From assembly GCF_001424345.1 (NCBI RefSeq), contig NZ_LMPF01000020.1:261883-325882 (forward strand): a stretch of 64,000 nt of DNA, written 5' to 3'. The position numbers and the translations under genes are program-made. This document shows, piece by piece, positions 59,126 through 64,000 of this stretch. The notes under the pieces are model-generated. The model was given only the letters and a program-made list of their open reading frames with translations. It was not told the DNA's origin and searched no databases. Within the stretch, counting starts at the first letter, position 1, and every line of letters begins with the position of its first letter. The DNA comes from Burkholderia sp. Leaf177. GTDB taxonomy: Bacteria > Pseudomonadota > Gammaproteobacteria > Burkholderiales > Burkholderiaceae.

Positions 59126-59767
59126 TCACCGGTGCGAAGTTGCGAGTTTGATGCCCAAACCGACGAACGCGCTGCCGACCACGCGGTCGAGCCAAAGCTT
59201 GACGCCCGGCTTGCTGGAAAACCTCTGCGTCACACTGCCAGCAATCCACGCCACTGCGGTATTCCAGATTGTGGTGACGACAACGAACACGCAACCGAGC
59301 ACGAGGAACGCGAGCGTCTTGTGCTGACTGTCAGCGGCCACGAATTGCGGAATAAACGAGACGAAAAACAACACGACCTTCGGATTCAGCACGTTGGTGA
59401 CGAATCCTTGCGTGAAAACCTGCCGAAGCGTTTTTGGCGCTGCGCCAACGCGTGATTTCGAGGCATCGGCTGCCGATGCAGGTTTGGTCAGGATCAAACG
59501 CACGCCAAGATAAATGAGATAGATCGCGCCAGCAAACTTCACTATCGTGAACGCCGTAGCCGATGCCGCCAGCAGCGCCGTCAAACCAAATGCGCAAGCC
59601 ATCGTATGCACGAGGCAGCCCACTGCTATTCCGAGCGCCGAAACAACGCCCGCGCCGCGCCCTTGCGCCACACTTCTCCCGACGATATACGCCGTATCCG
59701 GCCCCGGCGTGACGCTCAACAGCACGACAGCCAGGATGAAAAGTGTGAAACCGGTGATTCCGAGCAT
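59126..59767 (-). CDS. LysE-family amino-acid exporter
   Basis: The protein has 213 residues with about six membrane helices. The opening FTLFILAVVLLSVTPGPDTAYIVGRSVAQG holds the LysE/RhtB motif TPGPD. QGFVTNVLNPKVVLFFVSFIPQF is the second family motif. It exports amino acids or analogues; the substrate is not predicted. It is 44 bp downstream of the end of fmt on the same strand. Confidence 0.92.
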   Translation of the reverse strand: MLGITGFTLFILAVVLLSVTPGPDTAYIVGRSVAQGRGAGVVSALGIAVGCLVHTMACAFGLTALLAASATAFTIVKFAGAIYLIYLGVRLILTKPASAADASKSRVGAAPKTLRQVFTQGFVTNVLNPKVVLFFVSFIPQFVAADSQHKTLAFLVLGCVFVVVTTIWNTAVAWIAGSVTQRFSSKPGVKLWLDRVVGSAFVGLGIKLATSHR

Positions 59768-59811
59768 CGCGGGGGCCTTCGAGAAACGGTGAAATCTGCA
59801 AAGAATGTACT

Positions 59812-60804
59812 TCAGGCGCCCGGCGCGACTTCCCGTAGCTCGAAGCGCTGCCCTTTAACAATAGGCGATCCTGCAAGGAATTCCCTCACGGGCAGGCGTT
59901 TGCCACCCGGCTTTTGCAGCTGCGTGAGACGCAGGGCGCCCTGACCGCAAGCCACGATCAAACCTTCCGCATTACTTTCCACGATCACGCCGGCTTCATC
60001 GTCCGTCTCCAGCTCGATGGGTTCCGCCGCCCAGATCTTCACCGCCACGCCGTCGATGGTCCCGAATGCGCCTGGAAACGGATCGAAAGCCCGTATCTGC
60101 CGCGCCAGCATGCTCGCCGGCCGACGCCAGTCGAGCGCCGCTTCATGCTTTGCAATCTTCTCGGCGTAAGTTGCGCCATCTTGCGGTTGGGGCGTTGAAG
60201 GCAAGGCGCGGTCGCGTTCGAGATCGCGCAGTGCGCCGACTATCAGATCAGCGCCCAATTGCGCCATACGGTCGTGCAACGTCGCGGTCGTGTCTTGCGG
60301 CGTGATGGCGATGCGCCCTTCGCGGATCATGGCGCCCGTGTCCAGACCGGCGTCCATCTGCATGAGCGTGATGCCCGTTTCCGCGTCGCCCGCTTCAATT
60401 GCACGATGAATCGGCGCCGCGCCACGCCAGCGCGGCAACAGCGAGCCGTGAATGTTGATGGCGCCGAGCGGCGGGATATCCAGCACTTCCTGCGGCAGGA
60501 TCAGGCCGTAAGCCGCAACCACCATTACGTCGTGCGACGTATTTTTCAGTCGTTCAATAGCCGCCGCCGCTTCTTCCGGGTACTTGCCGTTGCGCCGTAA
60601 GGACGTTGGCTGCGCGACCTCCAGGCCATGCTCGAGCGCGAAGCGTTTCACCGGACCCACGGCGAGCTTCATGCCACGTCCGGCTGGCCGATCCGGCTGG
60701 GTCAGCACGAGCGGCACCGGAAAACCCGCGGCGTGAATTGCCGCCAGCGCGGCAGCCGCAAATTCAGGCGTTCCAGCAAACACGACACGCAACGATTGAG
60801 TCAT
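59812..60804 (-). CDS. fmt: Methionyl-tRNA formyltransferase
   Basis: The protein has 330 residues from the ATG at 60804 ([20 protein letters not shown]). The signature [18 protein letters not shown] (about residue 110-127) and [13 protein letters not shown] are present, with the C-terminal OB-fold ending the protein. It formylates initiator Met-tRNA. The def gene is 49 bp upstream on the same strand. Confidence 0.97.
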   Translation of the reverse strand: MTQSLRVVFAGTPEFAAAALAAIHAAGFPVPLVLTQPDRPAGRGMKLAVGPVKRFALEHGLEVAQPTSLRRNGKYPEEAAAAIERLKNTSHDVMVVAAYGLILPQEVLDIPPLGAINIHGSLLPRWRGAAPIHRAIEAGDAETGITLMQMDAGLDTGAMIREGRIAITPQDTTATLHDRMAQLGADLIVGALRDLERDRALPSTPQPQDGATYAEKIAKHEAALDWRRPASMLARQIRAFDPFPGAFGTIDGVAVKIWAAEPIELETDDEAGVIVESNAEGLIVACGQGALRLTQLQKPGGKRLPVREFLAGSPIVKGQRFELREVAPGA

Positions 60805-60853
60805 CGATTCACCAACTTGCAAATTCCCGCACCGACCTTCATGAATCGACGCG

Positions 60854-61357
60854 TCACAGCGCCTTTTCGAGCTTTTTCATCTTGCCGCGAATCCGCGTCT
60901 GCTTGAGCGACGACAGATATTCGACGAACACCCGTCCCATCAAATGATCCATTTCGTGCTGGATACACACCGCGAGCAAACCCTCGCAGTCGATCTCGAA
61001 TGTCTCGCCCTTCTCGTTCAGTGCACGCACGCGCACTTTCTCCGGCCGCTCGACAAAGTCGTAAATGCCCGGCACGGAAAGGCAGCCTTCCTCGTGATCC
61101 TTCTTCTCGTCGCTCGACCAGATGATTTCAGGGTTGATGAACGCCTGCAACTGATCGTGCGTGTCCGAGACGTCGATCACGATCACACGCTCGTGCGCGT
61201 CGACCTGAGTCGCAGCCAAGCCGACGCCCGGCGCCGCGTACATGGTTTCAGCCATGTCCGTGACGAGTTTGCGAATCCGGTCATCGACGACTTCTACGGG
61301 TTTCGCGACCTTGTGCAGGCGCTTGTCCGGGTAGGTGAGTATGTGTAGCAGAGCCAT
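60854..61357 (-). CDS. def: Peptide deformylase
   Basis: The protein has 167 residues. The three PDF motifs are complete: [10 protein letters not shown] (about 45-54), EEGCLSVPG (about 88-96) and QHEMDHLMG (about 131-139). It removes the formyl group from nascent proteins, the reverse of the Fmt modification. It is cotranscribed with fmt and divergent from dprA. Confidence 0.98.
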   Translation of the reverse strand: MALLHILTYPDKRLHKVAKPVEVVDDRIRKLVTDMAETMYAAPGVGLAATQVDAHERVIVIDVSDTHDQLQAFINPEIIWSSDEKKDHEEGCLSVPGIYDFVERPEKVRVRALNEKGETFEIDCEGLLAVCIQHEMDHLMGRVFVEYLSSLKQTRIRGKMKKLEKAL

Positions 61358-61569
61358 GATTCAGATTATCGATGCACGCCGCGGCGCGCGATAGTCGGCC
61401 AATTGGCCAGGTTGTAAAAGGTCGCCGGTATGGAGAAGATGATTGAGCTGAATCCCGCTGATTCAACGCCCGCTCAGCGCCGCGAAACTTGCGGCAACGC
61501 CTTGTCCCCGCGCCCTCGAAAGTGATCGCTCGGCCAAGCTTTTCTATTTCGGTATATGAAAATTTTAAC

Positions 61570-62856
61570 ATGACGCCTTTCCTGTTGCCGACGGCCAATG
61601 CCGCGCCCCGCTTGAGCGTAACCAATCCGGACGATGTTTCAGCCTGGCTGCATCTGGCGAATGCAAGTGGTTTGCAGCCTATTGCGCTGCGTGAATTGCT
61701 AGCGGAATTCGGCGGTCCGCACGCGGTGCTGGACCAGTCGTTCGAGGCGTTGGCGCGCGTCGCGGGAGAAAAAGCGGCGCGCGCCGTGCTCGCGCCGCCG
61801 CCCCGTTCGGAACTGGGTTCTTTCGACGAATGCCTCGCGCGCACGCTGGAATGGGCGTCGGTGGAAGGTAATTCGATCATCACACTCGCCGATACCGCGT
61901 ATCCCCCGGCGCTCCTGACCATGCCCGATCCGCCGCCGCTGCTATATGTAAAGGGACGGCTCGACCTGCTGCAATCGCGGGCGGTCGCGATTGTGGGCAG
62001 CCGGAGCGCAACGCCCCAAGGCATCGAAGACGCAAAGCGGTTCGCGCACGCACTTTCCAATGCGGGGCTTGCTGTCGTTTCGGGACTGGCGCTCGGGATA
62101 GATGGCGCGGCGCATCGTGGCGGCTTGACCGGACCGGGCGGAACGATTGCCGTGATCGGCACGGGCGCAGACCTGGTTTATCCGCCGGCGCATCACACGC
62201 TCGCGCACGAAATCGCGGCGAACGGCACGATTGTCTCTGAATGGCCACTGGGAACGCCGGCACGCTCCGCCAATTTTCCGCAGCGTAACCGATTGATCGC
62301 CGGATTTTCCAGCGGCGTCCTGATCGTCGAGGCGGCCATGCGGTCCGGGTCGTTGATCACCGCGCGGCTCGCCAATGAGACGGGGCGCGACGTCTTTGCA
62401 ATACCCGGATCGATTCACGCGCCGCTTTCGCGTGGGTGTCATCGAATGATCAAGCAAGGGGCGATGCTGGTCGAAACGCCGGAGGATATTCTGGAAGAGT
62501 TTGGTTTCAAGATCGAAACCCAGCCGGACGTCGCATCGTCACCACGAAAACGCGGCAAAGCACGCGCCGCCACAAACGCTCAAGTACAGGAACCCACCGA
62601 AAACGAGTTCACGCTGGCGTTGCAAAGCGCGCCGGCAAGCAAACCTGTGACGGCTTCCTGGGCGTCGGCGAAAATCGTGGACCCCGACGCCGCACGTCTG
62701 CTCGACGCCCTCGGCCATTCTCCTGCCACGCTTGAAATCCTTGCCGAGCGTACCGAAATGGATGGAGCAACGTTACAAAGCCTTCTGCTGCAGCTCGAAA
62801 TCTCCGGGCGGATTGGTGCATTGCCGGGCGGCCGATTTACGCGCCTCGAGCGCTGA
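61570..62856 (+). CDS. dprA: DNA-processing protein DprA
   Basis: The protein has 428 residues from the ATG at 61570. An N-terminal SAM-like part precedes the Rossmann fold with VGSRSATPQGIEDAKRFA, VVSGLALGIDGAAHRGGL and FPQRNRLIAG. A linker rich in charged residues (about 320-350) leads to a C-terminal winged helix (about 375-425). DprA binds single-stranded DNA taken up in transformation and loads RecA. The upstream ORF frame to 61489 lacks family sequence. Confidence 0.95.
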   Translation: MTPFLLPTANAAPRLSVTNPDDVSAWLHLANASGLQPIALRELLAEFGGPHAVLDQSFEALARVAGEKAARAVLAPPPRSELGSFDECLARTLEWASVEGNSIITLADTAYPPALLTMPDPPPLLYVKGRLDLLQSRAVAIVGSRSATPQGIEDAKRFAHALSNAGLAVVSGLALGIDGAAHRGGLTGPGGTIAVIGTGADLVYPPAHHTLAHEIAANGTIVSEWPLGTPARSANFPQRNRLIAGFSSGVLIVEAAMRSGSLITARLANETGRDVFAIPGSIHAPLSRGCHRMIKQGAMLVETPEDILEEFGFKIETQPDVASSPRKRGKARAATNAQVQEPTENEFTLALQSAPASKPVTASWASAKIVDPDAARLLDALGHSPATLEILAERTEMDGATLQSLLLQLEISGRIGALPGGRFTRLER

Positions 62857-62951
62857 TCTTTCGGCCTCATGCTACATTCGCCCCAAACTCGTTCGTTTGC
62901 TACGCCGCACCAATTGGCATCAGATCAAGAAACAAAGGACCGCAAGGAATC

Positions 62952-63329
62952 ATGCCCGCGCTGAATCTCGACACCGACGCCGACCGGATCGCCGAGCGCA
63001 TGGCGAGCCCCGGCACATTGCTCGTCGCCTGCCTGTGCGCCGAATGGTGCGGGACCTGCCGAGATTATCGGGATGGTTTCGACAAGCTTGCCGACGCTCA
63101 TCCGGATATTTGCTTCGCGTGGATCGATATCGAAAATCAGGCGGATCGTTTCGATGATCTGGATGTGGAAAACTTCCCGACCATATTGATCGAGGACGCA
63201 GTGACAACGCGGTTTTTTGGTACGGTTTTGCCGCAAACGTCCATCGTTGCACGAATGTTGACGGATTTGACCGCGTTGCCGGGCATGATCGGCGCGCCGA
63301 AAATCCGGCCCGCGCTGATAGCCGCGTAG
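62952..63329 (+). CDS. Thioredoxin-like protein
   Basis: The protein has 125 residues. The redox motif WCGTC (about residues 33-37) follows a short helix in LLVACLCAEWCGTCRDYRDGF. The cis-Pro region reads ENFPTILI. The overall length and the second half (FGTVLPQTSIVARML) fit a compact thioredoxin fold. No signal peptide, so it acts in the cytoplasm. It lies 95 bp after dprA. Confidence 0.88.
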   Translation: MPALNLDTDADRIAERMASPGTLLVACLCAEWCGTCRDYRDGFDKLADAHPDICFAWIDIENQADRFDDLDVENFPTILIEDAVTTRFFGTVLPQTSIVARMLTDLTALPGMIGAPKIRPALIAA

Positions 63330-63542
63330 ACCGCGTCCAGACCAGCGCACTCACAACTGAAACGTCTCAAGCCGCTGCATCACAAAGCGCCCACATTCAC
63401 CGTTCGGCAGCCCGCGTTTCGCTAAATGCCAAACCGCGCGCCGCGCGCCATATGCTATAAAGCGGACGTTAACGAGCCCGAACCCCGGTCGCACAAGCAA
63501 CCGTTACCCGGCCTCATGCCTGTCCCTAACTAGAATCGAGTC

Positions 63543-64000
63543 ATGTCCAAAGCCCTGATCATTGCTGAAAAGCCTTCTGTCGCGAACGACATCGCGCGCG
63601 CTTTGGGCGGTTTCACGAAGCATGACGAATATTACGAGAGCGACGACTACGTGCTGTCGTCGGCGGTGGGCCATCTTCTGGAAATCGCCGCGCCCGAGGA
63701 ATACGAAGTCAAGCGCGGCAAGTGGAGTTTCGCCAATCTGCCGGTGATTCCGCCGCATTTCGACCTGAATCCGATCGCAAAAAGCGAATCGCGCCTGAAG
63801 GTGTTGACAAAGCTGCTCAAGCGCAAGGACATCGACCGCTTGATCAATGCCTGCGACGCGGGGCGCGAGGGCGAGCTGATTTTCCGCCTGATCGCGCAGC
63901 ACGCGAAGGCCAAGCAGCCGGTTCAGCGCCTGTGGCTGCAATCCATGACGGCGGGTTCCATCCGCGATGGTTTTGCGAACCTGCGCAGCGACGCCGACAT
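63543..64000 (+). CDS. topB: DNA topoisomerase III, N-terminal part (3' end cut by window)
   Basis: About 152 codons are present from the ATG at 63543. The N-terminal Toprim domain starts MSKALIIAEKPSVANDIARAL, with the catalytic Glu in AEKPS, and has the DAGREGE-type acidic motif in INACDAGREGELIFRLI. The YEVKRGKWSFANLPVIPPHF stretch is typical of TopB. Type IA enzymes relax and decatenate DNA. TATAAA at about 63453 may be a -10 box. Confidence 0.95.
   Translation, partial: MSKALIIAEKPSVANDIARALGGFTKHDEYYESDDYVLSSAVGHLLEIAAPEEYEVKRGKWSFANLPVIPPHFDLNPIAKSESRLKVLTKLLKRKDIDRLINACDAGREGELIFRLIAQHAKAKQPVQRLWLQSMTAGSIRDGFANLRSDAD

Overview
The window is about 64 kb of a GC-rich chromosome from a betaproteobacterium, most likely Burkholderiaceae (Burkholderia / Paraburkholderia / Caballeronia type). 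The evidence is the gene orders metK|lpxL-dapF-DUF484-xerC-rlmI, gatCAB|mreBCD-mrdA-rodA, metX-metW-ampG, queC-queE-queD, and rsmB-DUF4390-ntrY/ntrX-like next to htpX, fmt, def and dprA. The genus is an inference from gene order and protein style. No insertion sequence, prophage or rRNA operon was seen.

Left end (1-6266): a type I-C CRISPR-Cas locus. It holds the C-terminal half of cas8c (cut by the window edge), then intact cas7c, cas4, cas1 and cas2, all closely packed on the + strand. A G/T-rich leader follows, then an array of 35 repeats and 34 spacers (3979-6266). cas3 and cas5c would lie to the left of the window. The six leader-proximal repeats share one G-to-T change in the part of the repeat that becomes the crRNA 5' handle. 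The distal end of the array is decaying.

6267-15588 is a mixed accessory/metabolic stretch: a lone glycosyltransferase-like protein beside the array, XdhC-type protein, an APC amino-acid permease, ferredoxin-NADP reductase, an aldo-keto reductase, an MscS channel, a small DUF3185 membrane protein, a phytanoyl-CoA-type dioxygenase, and a doubtful Arg-rich small ORF.

15589-26568 is core: metK (divergent from lpxL), dapF, DUF484, xerC, rlmI, a CobW-type metal chaperone GTPase, dksA (a form lacking most zinc-finger cysteines), and hslVU. The metK leader contains a perfect 16-bp inverted repeat that buries the Shine-Dalgarno and the first base of the GTG start, downstream of a plausible promoter. 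I regard this as the best candidate for an undescribed regulatory element.

26629-38335: a RegBA/PrrBA-type redox two-component pair, a TPR-glycosyltransferase fusion, a Cys-rich CWC protein, argB, a pyrimidine 5'-nucleotidase, metX-metW (methionine), an AmpG-like permease coupled to an M48 lipoprotein-type peptidase, exonuclease III and a PPK2 kinase.

38415-48774: gatCAB (minus) diverges from the elongasome operon mreB-mreC-mreD-mrdA-rodA (plus). MreC and PBP2 both carry long Ala-rich tails.

48832-64000: Sel1-repeat protein and HpcH/HpaI aldolase, queuosine genes queD-queE-queC, tRNA-Phe with two weakened pairs, an NtrYX-like two-component system downstream of rsmB-DUF4390, htpX, a LysE exporter, fmt-def divergent from dprA, a thioredoxin-like protein, and the 5' part of topB (cut by the right edge).
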